Part shown: one piece after another, positions 1 through 10,199 of the stretch | Position numbering within the stretch: the stretch's first letter is position 1 | Layout: each line of letters opens with the position of its first letter | Assembly (NCBI GenBank): GCA_019914995.1 | Contig: CM034136.1 | Coordinates: 4,789,270-4,853,269 of the forward strand | Length of the DNA: 64,000 bases | Source of the DNA: Acanthochlamys bracteata | Lineage: Eukaryota; Streptophyta; Magnoliopsida; Pandanales; Velloziaceae | Reading direction: 5' to 3' | Notes under the pieces: model-generated | What the model saw: the letters and a program-made list of their open reading frames with translations, nothing else | Database searches by the model: none | Told to the model about the DNA's origin: nothing | Made by a program: the position numbers and the translations under genes

Positions 1-1440
1 CAAGAACCTGGTGGTAACCTCAACAATTGAACTCCCAACTCCCCAAATAAAATCTATGTATAGGTTGCATGTCCAGTGGACTATCTCACTATTGCCTTGA
101 CGAAGAAACTGCAAACTGGTTAATGAAAAACTGTACAACAACGCAGAACCAGTGCATCATGATATAGAAACAACTATGCATCTTAAAACACATGAGAGAT
201 CATATAATCTATCAACTCATCTGAAAAGCTCAAACTCCCATATCAATACGGATCCCCAAGGTCATCTTTAGGAACTAGAGATTCCACTCACATAGCATAT
301 ACATGCCTAAATACCAAAACACATCACACATGCAACTCCAAGAAAATTTCGGACGTAACTTCAAATATGTGTGTTATCTGGGTTGAGAACATAGCTGAAG
401 ATGAAAATTGGAATGGGGTTTTACATAAAAAGAAATGTCCAATAATTGCATTGTAATTATGCCAATCACAAAGCAGCTAATTACAGTTGGTTCGGTTGCT
501 CATGATTACCTCTGAAAAGCCCACCCGATTATTATACATCTTTAATCGGTCAGCATTGACCGATCAACAATAGATCATTGACTTAATCAATATTGACATT
601 AAATCAAATCAACTTATCATAAAAAAATTTTAATAATACGAAAATAATTTTATTTTTATTTTATCTTAATAATTCATTAAAATTATTTATATATTTTTAT
701 TTATTTTATTATTATATAAAATAAAAAATAAAACGAACTAATAGGTAGCCCCGAGTCGAGAAAATTATGACCGGTCGATAGATGCAACCCAGGTGTTGAA
801 AGTTGAAACCTCGCCAGGTTGTTAGAGACTCTAGGATTATTAGAGACTACGAAAAGTAAAGGAAAGTCCAAAAACACATGATAATTCAACATTATATAAA
901 TTATCAGCGCCAATTCATCGATTTCCAGTGAACAATTTTTAATCTGCTAATTCCAACAATTCCTCCCAAAGTTTAACCATCCAAACATTCAAAATGAAAA
1001 AAATGAAAAACTATCTTGTGCAAACCAAAATATACCAAATTCCTTCCCACAAGCAAATCTCTAGAAAGCGCATTAGAATCCAAACCTACAAATTTGTGAA
1101 CTACAATCAGCTCAAATCTTAAACAGATCCAATAACAATCAAGCTCATACAAATCCATAATTTTCCTCTTCTAAATATCAGAATAATAAACACATAATTC
1201 CTCGTCTGTTGCAGCTAATAGCTCTCAATTTCAAACCAATTCCTTCTTTGATCCTGCATCATCCGCCACTACACCAACTGACTTTCCAAATCTCAGTGAT
1301 TGTATTTCGATCCCACTCACTAAAATGAATTCCAACCAGCTTCAAACACGAAGCAAAGCCAATCACCTAATCATTGAAAGCCTCAGCCGATTGAAGCAAC
1401 ACGGAGAAACACGCAGCGATCAACAAAACAAAAACAAGGA
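1..1440. other. AT-rich intergenic or intronic sequence
   Basis: No convincing coding exon is visible on either strand. Short open frames here lack family motifs and have noncoding-like composition. If the 5' exon proposed at about 1462-1570 is real, most of this stretch would be the first intron of a gene that continues left of the window. Confidence 0.4.
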
Positions 1441-1461
1441 GATTAAGAGATAAAACGAGCG

Positions 1462-1570
1462 AACCTGAAGAAAGAGAGAAGAAAGAGGTGTCGAGATTAG
1501 GGTTCTTCGAAGAATGGGAGATTTGAGGAGAGAGCGAGCCTCGTCGTCAACGCGTTCGTGCGCGATGTCG
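1462..1570 (-). other. Possible 5' untranslated exon of a leftward gene
   Basis: Read leftward, the stretch is pyrimidine-rich with repeated CTCTC/TTTCTTC, typical of plant 5' leaders, and reaches a CAG|GTTCGC donor-like site near 1462-1467. GC content is locally higher than in the surroundings. No start codon followed by a recognisable protein is present, so the coding part would lie outside the window. A chance CT-rich stretch is the alternative. Confidence 0.25.
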
Positions 1571-1579
1571 GGATTCGCT

Positions 1580-2480
1580 GCTGTTGAATGTAAAAGAAAT
1601 GGTGATTTTCTTTCAGAAGAACAACATAAAATAATAAACGACCAAAAAAAATACATTGTTAAGGAAAAAGAAAAACTAGAAAAGAGAGAAAAAAGTAGTT
1701 ATGGCAGCCGACAAATGCTTCGAGCTGGTGGGCACAATGATGGAATTGCAATAATTTGTTCATTAACTTTAACGGAAACATCTATTGTCCAATTCTTTTA
1801 ACAAAATAATAAATAAAACGAAGGTTCCATTTTGATATCACTACCAAAAATTGTTACCCTTTCTTTTATCTTTCTTACTTTTTCCTTTTTATCTGTGGTA
1901 TTGAGAATTTTGACCGATTTTAAGTGATATTTGAGTCAAAAAAATTTTAATTTCAACATATTTATATATATATTTAAATAATTTTTCATAAGTTTTTTAA
2001 AATTTAAAAAGTACAAAAAGTTATATATCATTAAAATTGTATTATTTTTAATTATTTTCAGTAAAAAGTAGAATATATTATTTAAAATTTTTTAAAAATT
2101 TTTTATTTTTAAAATAATTTCAAATTTATTTTTAAACATCTCGGAAAGCACAAGAGATCTTGAAGGCGTAAATTTAGCAGGAAGCCCATTATAGTCTAAT
2201 TGATAGTTTTCATGTGAGAGAGAAGTTCAATATTCAATTTGTTAGAAACCATCAGACAGGCTGTTTGTCACAAATTAAACTGAAGCAATTTGCTCGGTCT
2301 CACAAACAAACAACGGATAAACATACACAGACCAAAATCTGAAAACAAACTACTATTCTGATTATCAGCTAATACTGAACAGCCAAGTCCGCATGTCACA
2401 TGTAAGAAACACTGAACCAAGGCAGCATTCTTTGCTGCATTGCAACATGCTGAAGTTTTTGGGTTACATGCACAGAAAAG
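1580..2480. other. AT-rich spacer and 3' flank of the first CYP98A gene
   Basis: About 0.9 kb with long A/T runs between 1800 and 2140. The part from about 2160 to 2488 probably includes the 3' untranslated region of the leftward P450 gene ending at 2489. No gene seen. Confidence 0.5.
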
Positions 2481-2488
2481 CATAGCAA

Positions 2489-5330
2489 TCACATATCGAC
2501 TGGAACACGCTTGTTCAGATGTTCAGCTAGTCTAGGTGTGGCCACAGCCCTCAGCGGTGTACGCATGTAACAAACTATCCCGGGATTCTCATTCATGTCC
2601 ACATCTTCAGGCACCATCCCCTCCGGCAATGACCAGTTAAAGTGGTGTAGGAGGTGGCCAAGCATGGACATCACCAGGTTCATTCCCAAGTTTGCCCCGG
2701 GGCAAACTCTCCGCCCTGAACCGAATGGCAGCACCCTGAAGTCACTTCCCTTTACGTCAATGTTTTCCTCTAAGAATCTCTCTGGCCTGAACACAAGTGG
2801 GTCTTTCCACACCTTAGGGTCACGGGCAATGGCCCACACATTGACATGGACAACACAGCCTTTTGGAATGTCGTAGCCGCCAATCTTGACATTTGTAGAA
2901 GCTCGGTGAGGGAGCATGAGTGGGCTTGGTGGATGAAGACGCAGTCCCTCCTTTATGACAGCATTCAGGCAGGGCAGATTGGGAAAGTCTGTCTCAGTCA
3001 TAATGCGATTAGTGCCAATCACACGGTCAATCTCCTCCTGAACTTCCTGCTTCACTTTGGGGTTCCTGACAAGTTGCGCCATGATCCATTCAACTGAGAT
3101 GACAGTTGTGTCCATTCCTGCATTAATCATATCCTGAAAAAGATACGTATTTCTAGTTTAGCTCCTCAAAATGAAAATGAAAAAGAAAAAAATGCTATAA
3201 AAGTCACCATCTTTTCATACTATTAAACGCATGCAACATTGGTCACCTTGTAAGTTGTAATATAACAAGGTAGATGAATCATTATAATTCGCCACATTAC
3301 CTCAACCCAAAATCGACGCAACCTAATATTCATGCATAAAACAACAAGCGCATCTAAGCTACCCAATTCATTTTGCCATTTTAATACTGCAACAAAAAAT
3401 CAATTGAAATTTGCATATATCTGTATAGTCGTCTTTGCATTGATTTTAAATGCAATCAGTTGGGTTCTAGTTACCTTCTTAGCTGAATCCTAGGTTACCC
3501 CAGACTGGATCTGGATATAAAATTATGGAGACAGTAAGCATTACAAAGAACACATAGGATGATAGGAAATCTACAAAAGCGTAACACTTCAATAAACTTC
3601 ACGAGAAACTGTGTAAATGGAGATGATCTTGAATTCAATATCCAAAAGACATGCTTTATGCAGTAAGTTGTAACAGTACACCTAACAAAGAACACATATA
3701 TAGGAAATCTACAAAGGTGTAACACTTCACACAAAACTTCAAGAGATACTGTGTAAATGGAGATAAAATCTTGAACTCAATAACCAAAAGACATGCTTTA
3801 TGCAGTAAGTTGTAACCAACAAACCAGAAGCAACCACAATTAGAAAGTCATTAACAACAAATTCAGTACTAAAAGATAGGAGCCTAACAGTATTAATTTC
3901 AACAAGGAATAATACTGTAAAGACAAGGACATTGTCATGCACTGGCAAAACAAAACATAAATAGAAATTTGAAAGTAACATTCATACCCAAAGAAGTCCC
4001 ATAATGGTGTGCTCACTGAGTTTATATTCATCTTGTAGAGTCAGCAGTGCATCAACAAAGTGTTGTTTCACACCGTATTTTTTGCGTGCCTCTGTGTGCT
4101 CTTCCAGTATGGCTCTACTAAGGCGATCTCTGTGATCTAGGTGCTTGGAGTATGCTTTCTCATAAAAAGGAAAGAACCATCTTAGCCAAGGAACATATTC
4201 AGGGAGAGCAAGTGTAGCAGTGATCTTTACAGCATTTTTGGTAATTGCTTTGAACTCCACTCCTTGCTCATTAGTTATGCCCTCATGGTTCACAAAGCGC
4301 TTTCCAAAAGCAAGCCTTGTTATATTATTAAAGGCCACTGCTTGAATGTGGTCTCTGACAACCAGGCCCTTCCCAACTTTATCTGTTAAACTGTAGCAAT
4401 GAGTGTATTTTGCCATATGCTTAACTAAGTTTAAGATCAGCTCACAAATTAAGTTAAGAGTGGAAGGAGTGAAGCAGTAAAGAACTCCCAGATTCGTCTC
4501 AATTGTGAAAAAGCTATGAGGAGAAGAATCCAAACCCAAACTAAGACATGCACACACCTACTAAAAGCTCGAGCTCCTCTTTTGAGTTATACTGAAGCTT
4601 AAGTTACTAAGTAGTAGTGTTTCAGGTACAAACACAGTGATAAAGAAGTCCAACTTAAAAATGAAGGCTAGCAAGAACTTAAAAAAATATTTACCAAAAA
4701 TTTCTAAGAGAAAACAAAATCTATCAAGCGCTTATTAAATAGGGGCAACTCACTGATGTGCACTAACCAATGTAATATCGTGAATTCAAGCAACATAAAA
4801 ACTATTGCAAACTTGATTTACCTAGAACAACAAAGTCGGAATGTACCAGGAGAAGTAGTATTACAGAAGACAGACTCGACCATGGCAGTGACTTCGTCTT
4901 CGCGAATTGACCGGAGCGATTCGAGCCGCTTAGCACTGAACAACTCAAGTGTGCATAGCTTCCGAACCTTGACGTAATGCGGGCCATAATCAGCCCAGAT
5001 CATATTTTGACCGTTCCTACTGAATAGGGTCGCTGACCAGCTCCGCCAACGATCGGCTAACAGTTGGTCTTGCTCTTTGAGAACTTCTCTGGCTAAATCA
5101 GAGCTTGAAACAACAACGTTGAGAGTGGTACCAAACCGGACAGATATGATTGGGCCATATTTCTTTGACCATTCCCAGAAGCACCTGCACCGGACTGGTG
5201 TGATGTCATAGAGGTTTCCGACTATGGGAAGCGGCCGTGGGCCTGGTGGAAGTTTCCACCGCAGCCGTCGGTAGAGAAACAGAGATAGCAGCACCGCTGC
5301 AAGTGCCACAGCAACCGGAGCGAGGTCCAT
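2489..5330 (-). CDS. CYP98A: CYP98A p-coumaroyl ester 3'-hydroxylase, tandem copy A
   Basis: Endoplasmic-reticulum P450 that, in this family, 3-hydroxylates p-coumaroyl shikimate/quinate in lignin and chlorogenate synthesis. Exons: 4847-5330, 3988-4382 and 2489-3133, giving 507 residues, the usual family length. Introns have GT/AG ends and fall at the CYP98A positions (phase 1, then phase 0 after the LLW motif). The start is ATG 5330 (MDLAP); a longer frame would need a TTG start. Visible motifs: N-terminal membrane helix, [12 protein letters not shown] hinge, AGMDTT I-helix (about 298-303), EGLR ExxR (355-358), FRPERF (408-413), and heme loop [10 protein letters not shown] with Cys437. It diverges from copy B in the first 150 residues ([10 protein letters not shown] versus [15 protein letters not shown] versus SVWFG). 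It is intact, but those changes leave its substrate range open. Confidence 0.93.
3533..3817. repeat. Tandem duplication of about 130-140 bp in CYP98A copy A intron 2
   Basis: Two units start with AGTAAG at 3533 and 3662. Each runs through a GTAACACTTCA block, a TGTGTAAATGGAGAT block and CCAAAAGACATGCTTTATGC. A third unit start (AGTAAGTTGTAAC) follows at 3804. The units differ by small indels and substitutions, so the duplication is not recent. Confidence 0.8.
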
Positions 5331-5390
5331 GGCATTCAATTATTACTTTTTTTCTTCTCCTCCTATTGGGATGCAATCTCGAAGGTAAGC

Positions 5391-5398
5391 ATATATAA
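5391..5398 (-). promoter_or_regulatory. Putative TATA box of CYP98A copy A
   Basis: A TATATA stretch lies about 60 bp upstream of the ATG at 5330, which would leave a leader of roughly 30 nt. Copy B has a TATA-like stretch at a similar distance, which supports both. TA-rich DNA is common here, so certainty is limited. Confidence 0.4.
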
Positions 5399-5625
5399 TA
5401 CATATAAGATACAAAGTGATCTAGTTTAATATTTTTCTAGTTTGATATATTCAAAAAGACAGCTCAAGATCACGTTGTTTATGTTTCTTAATTGAAGCTG
5501 TCAACCATGTGGTACTCTATTTTTGTTTTATTTTATTATTTATTATTTTTAATTTTTAAATAAATTTTTATAATTTAATTTTTCTAATTAAAAATATAAA
5601 TAAATTATAATTTTATATATATATA

Positions 5626-6004
5626 GGGAAGAATATAACACTATTGTTTTAGAAGCACTCTTTTTTTGATTTATAGTCGGAATAATTTCCAAATTTAACC
5701 TTCACCGTTGGATATAAAAATTATGAGTGAGAAATGTACTTATAAAATTTCAATTCAATCGAACTACGAATTTATCTCTATCCGGTCACTTGATCAAGAT
5801 GACAGAAATAATACAATATATATTTTTTGAAATTTTTTTATCTTATGTTATCTTAATCAAGTGACCGGATGAAGATGAATTAATGTTCCGATTGAGCTGA
5901 AAATTTATGAATATGGTGGAGATTAAATTTGAAGATCATTCTGGCCATACAGGAGAAATAGTATCCGAAAATGTTCGTAAAAAAGAAATACTTCTATTTC
6001 TTTC
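5626..6004. mobile_element. MITE-like inverted-repeat element in a TA tract upstream of CYP98A copy A
   Basis: The element starts GGGAAG right after a TATATATA tract and ends before another ATATATAT tract. Its halves are inverted copies of each other: left-half CCAAATTTAACCTTCACCG and TCCGGTCACTTGAT recur in reverse complement on the right. The internal block (TCCACCGTTGGATAT-like, TTTCA.CTCAATCG, then CATC-GG) matches the element at 38516-38942, so they are one family. It has no coding capacity. It lies about 300 bp upstream of the copy A start codon and 3' of copy B. Confidence 0.75.
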
Positions 6005-6615
6005 ATATATATATATATAATTTTATATTTTTTTAAATAAAAAAATTAAACTTATTTTAAAATTTTCAAAATAATTTTAAAAGAAAAAGCACTGACTCTT
6101 GAAACACTCGTGAGAATGCATGTACAGCTGCAAAAAATAATAAATAAACAAATAAAGCGCACTCCGTTAGGAGAAGCATCGGAAAAACGTACCAGGCACT
6201 TCATATATCATTAGAAGTAAAATATACAAATTTGGAAAAACTATCACAGTAGATTCTCGGAACAAAATGACTCTTTTCATTACGAAAAACAACAAAACGA
6301 AAGGCAAGCAATTTCCTCTAGTCATACATATATAATGCAAAGCTACACCAGCATATGATGAGCATCCACAAATTTAATATGGAAAATAAGTTTGTCTGAC
6401 TATGACCTACTACCAAAACAGTCTGAGTTAAAGAAGAATGACAAAAGTAGGTTCTTTGTGCGTATAAACTATGAGAACCATTGAATTAAGATAGCTTCTA
6501 GCTACACTACAGCACCTCGATGTCTCTTAGATCTCAGATACCCTGCAGCACTTTGATGTCTCTTGAATCTTAGATATCAACCAGAATCACAGGCACGGTA
6601 AGATGTGCACAGCAT

Positions 6616-9600
6616 TCACATATCAACTGGAACACGGTTGTAGAGATGTGCAGCTAGTCTAGGTGTGGCCACTGTCCTCAATGGTGTGCGCATGAAGGTA
6701 ATGATCCCTGGATTCTCGCTCATATCCACATCTTCTGGTTTCATTCCTTCAGGCAATGACCAGTTAAAATGGTGCACAAGGTGGCCAAGCATGGACATCA
6801 CTAGGTTAATCCCCAACTGGGCTCCAGGGCAAACTCTACGTCCTGCACCAAATGGCAGCACCCTGAAGTCACTACCCTTTATGTCTATGTTTTCTTCCAA
6901 GAATCTCTCTGGCCTGAAGGTGAGTGGGTCCTTCCACACTTTAGGGTCACGACCAATGGCCCACACATTCACATGGACAACGGAGCCTTTTGGAACGTCA
7001 TAGCCACCAATCTTGATATTCGTAGTAGCCCGGTGGGGGAGCATGAGAGGAGTTGGTGGGTGAAGACGCAGTCCCTCCTTTACAACAGCATTCAGGTAAG
7101 GAAGATTGGGAAAATCTGCCTCAGTCATAATTCTATCAGTGCCAATTACACGATCCATCTCCTCCTGAACCTTCTGCTGCACTTTGGGGTTCCTGACAAG
7201 CTCTGCCATGGTCCATTCCACTGAAATTACAGTCGTATCCATCCCTGCAGTAATCATATCCTGCAATAGATTTGCACTCCAGTTTCATTCTTAGGGAGGA
7301 AAAGGAAAGGAATGCTGCAAAATTATTAGCTTTTCCTTATTCTTAACATTGGTTAATAATACTTAGAGAAACTATTACAATGTACCAATTTACTCCGTCC
7401 AAAATGCATGCATCGTCAATATTCATACCCTTGCAATAACATTGGCTAAAGAACCATGACATCACATAAAACAAACTCATATACTTTAATACAACTTCCA
7501 CGATAATATTAATTGAAGTTTGCATATATATATATATATTTGCCTCTATTCATGCTGATCTTAAGATGCAGTACTTCGGTTCTAGTTATCTACTTAACTG
7601 AATCCTTAAGTTCATTTGAAATGGATTGTCTAATTCATGGTGACAATGTACATGAATGAAATTCATACAAATCTGTAAACCGTATAAAACCTCAGTAAAT
7701 TTCAATAACATTTTCTATGGAGATTAAATCTACAATTGAACAACTGAAAACAGGTTGTAAGCTGTAAGTTGTAAGGAAGCTACTGACAACAGATCATCAA
7801 AGTGCTACGCATCACGATGGCCAAGAGAAACCTCCGCTAGAGGTGAACCAAAGAACCAAAAAATAAAAAATAAAACATAAAACATTGTTGGTAGTACTTG
7901 AGTTGATAACTAAATACTAAGCACCAAAAAACAAACAAGCAGGACAAAGGAACCAGAAGCAAATCCAACTAGGAAGTTATTCAACAACAAACTACTAAGA
8001 GGGAGGAGCCTAGCAGCTTTAGTTTCAAGAAGAATTCAAAGATCAGACAACATCATGTTCTAGCAACATAAAAGTGTACCAGGAAATTGAAATAAATAGC
8101 TTACCCAAAGAAGTCCAATAATAGTGTCTTCACTGAGTTCATATTTATCTTGTAGAGTCAGCAGTGCATCAACAAAGTGTTGTTTAGCACCGTACTTTTT
8201 GCGAGCCTCTGTATGCTCTTCCATTATAGCTCTGCTAAGGCGATCCCTACGATCTTGGTGCTTGGAGTAAGCTTCTTCATCAAAGGGGAAAAACCACCTT
8301 AGCCAGGGGACATATTCCGGGAGGGCAAGTGATGCACTAATCTTTACACCATTGGTGGTGATTGCTTTGAACTCCATCCCCTCTTCATCAGTTATGCCTT
8401 CGGGATTCACAAAGCGCTTCCCAAACGCAAGCCTTGTTATATTGTTAAAGGCCACTCCTTCAATGTGCTCCCTGACTACCAGGCTCTTCCCAAGTTTGTC
8501 TGTTATACACGTAGCACTGATATTAGCATCTATATAGAGTAGTATCTATAAGGATAAATCCACATATCCACTCACGACAATAAAAGCATTAAACTTTCTT
8601 TCAAAGGCACACAATCATCAAGTTCTTTGGATAGACAACTTTCACCTTTTTAGAGAAAATTGAACTCTAGTCATGTCATGGTCCCCTAAGGATTTACAAG
8701 TTTCCTCATTCAAACAAGCTAAACTGAGTATCATTAGTGAGTGAGAAAATGCAGATTGACAAACACTTTACAAGAAAAGAACAATTGGTTTGGGGCGTGA
8801 GGCAAGGCTACATTCAGAATTTGGTTCTAAACACAGTACAGGCAGGCACCTGCTATTGCTAGATTAGGCACTGCCAATAGATTCAACCAACCATGAAAAT
8901 TGCAGATTCCCAACTCACTGGTAGCCAAAGCAGAGTTCTCTAGACTACCTTCTGTTTTAGGAACAAAAGAGTCTAAGTTATCAACTTGACAGAAAACAGG
9001 TAGAAAATTTCCACAACTTTATAAGAAACACTATTCTAACTTCTGTTACCTACATAATTAGGTATAAGAAAGGTTGACCAATGAAAATAATGAAGAAGCA
9101 TGTATGAACTATCCAGCTCTGCTTTCTATTAAAGTAAACCTATCAAAACTCCATTATCAAACAAGGGAATAGACTAGTGAAGCCAAAGCTACTCACACAT
9201 ATTGAGAGGTAGAGAAACAGGTAGAAAAAAATAACTCGAAACGAAAAACTACCAAGATGTTAAGTGCGATGACAAAAAAAAAGCACTACCAAGATCTCCA
9301 GCAAATAAGCTTAAGCAACAGAGTGTAAGCAGAGTCAAATCACAGATCTATGCTAACTAAAATCATAAGCGCCAATGAATTCGAGCAAAACTACGCACTA
9401 CGAAGATCTGCAGTTGAAACAACTAGTCAATCCAACTATAGTAACTTGATTGCCAAAAACAGAGAAAAAAAGTTTAAATTGTACCAGGAGATGTAGCGTC
9501 ACGGAAAACAGATTCAACCATAGCAGTGACTTCATCTTCACGAATCGGCCGTAGCGATTCAAGCCGTTTCGGAGTGAACAACTCAAGCGTGCAAAGCTTC

Positions 9601-9974
9601 CTAACCTTAACATAGTGCGGTCCATAATCAGCCCAGATCATATCTTGCCCATTTCTACTAAATCGTGCCGCCGATCGACTCCGCGAACGATCAGCTAAAG
9701 ACTGGTCTCTCTCTTTAAGAACTTCTCGAGCTAAATCAGAATTAGAAACAACAACGTTGAGTGTGGTACCGAACCATACTGACATTATTGGTCCGTATTT
9801 CTGTGACCATTCCCAGAAACAACGGAACCGAACTGGTTTGATGTCGTAGAGATTTCCAACTACTGGAAGCGGCCTTGGACCTGGTGGAAGCTTCCATCGC
9901 AGCCGTCGGTAAAGCAAGACAGACAGCAGCACAGCTGCAACCCCTATAGCTACCTGAGCTAGAGCCAGCTCCAT
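6616..9974 (-). CDS. CYP98A: CYP98A p-coumaroyl ester 3'-hydroxylase, tandem copy B
   Basis: Second member of the tandem pair, same strand. Exons: 9485-9974, 8105-8499 and 6616-7260, total 509 residues, with splice positions and phases identical to copy A. The start is ATG 9974 (MELAL); the frame extends four codons further only to a TTG. Motifs: membrane anchor, [12 protein letters not shown] hinge, AGMDTT I-helix, [20 protein letters not shown] heme loop with Cys439, and VPVDM C-terminus. Segments that copy A has altered remain close to the family consensus recalled for CYP98A ([37 protein letters not shown]). Its promoter carries an ACCTACC AC-I element. This copy is the better candidate for the housekeeping lignin enzyme. 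Confidence 0.95.
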
Positions 9975-10035
9975 CGAAATCTTCAATGGTCTTGTTTGCT
10001 ATTGTTTGGTTGATGGAAGGTTGAAGAGGGGTGGG

Positions 10036-10044
10036 TATATATAT
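10036..10044 (-). promoter_or_regulatory. Putative TATA box of CYP98A copy B
   Basis: TATATATAC on the minus strand about 65 bp upstream of the ATG at 9974, the same spacing as the candidate TATA of copy A. Confidence 0.5.
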
Positions 10045-10074
10045 TGGAAGATAGTGGTAGAAGTTGGCAGAGGT

Positions 10075-10081
10075 GGTAGGT
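10075..10081 (-). promoter_or_regulatory. AC-I type MYB element upstream of CYP98A copy B
   Basis: The minus strand reads ACCTACC, the AC-I element found in many phenylpropanoid gene promoters and bound by lignin MYB factors. It sits about 35 bp upstream of the TATA-like stretch and 100 bp from the ATG. I found no ACCTACC or ACCAACC in the 300 bp upstream of copy A. A 7-bp match alone is weak; position and gene identity raise its value. Confidence 0.55.
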
Positions 10082-10199
10082 GGAGACTGGAGATGGAGCA
10101 ATGGAGGAAAGATCAATGATGCAGGATTGAGTTTTTGATGATGAAATGATACAGCGGTCAATGCTGTGTTTGAAAAAAAAAAAGAAAAAACAGTGATCA

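Noticed and set aside
1514..1801. 95-codon frame on the + strand
   Set aside because: It overlaps the antisense CT-rich leader-like stretch, is Lys/Glu-rich from A-rich DNA, and shows no domain.
5328..5339. Upstream TTG starts for both CYP98A genes
   Set aside because: Plant genes start at ATG; the first in-frame ATGs (5330 and 9974) give the family length and follow a short leader.
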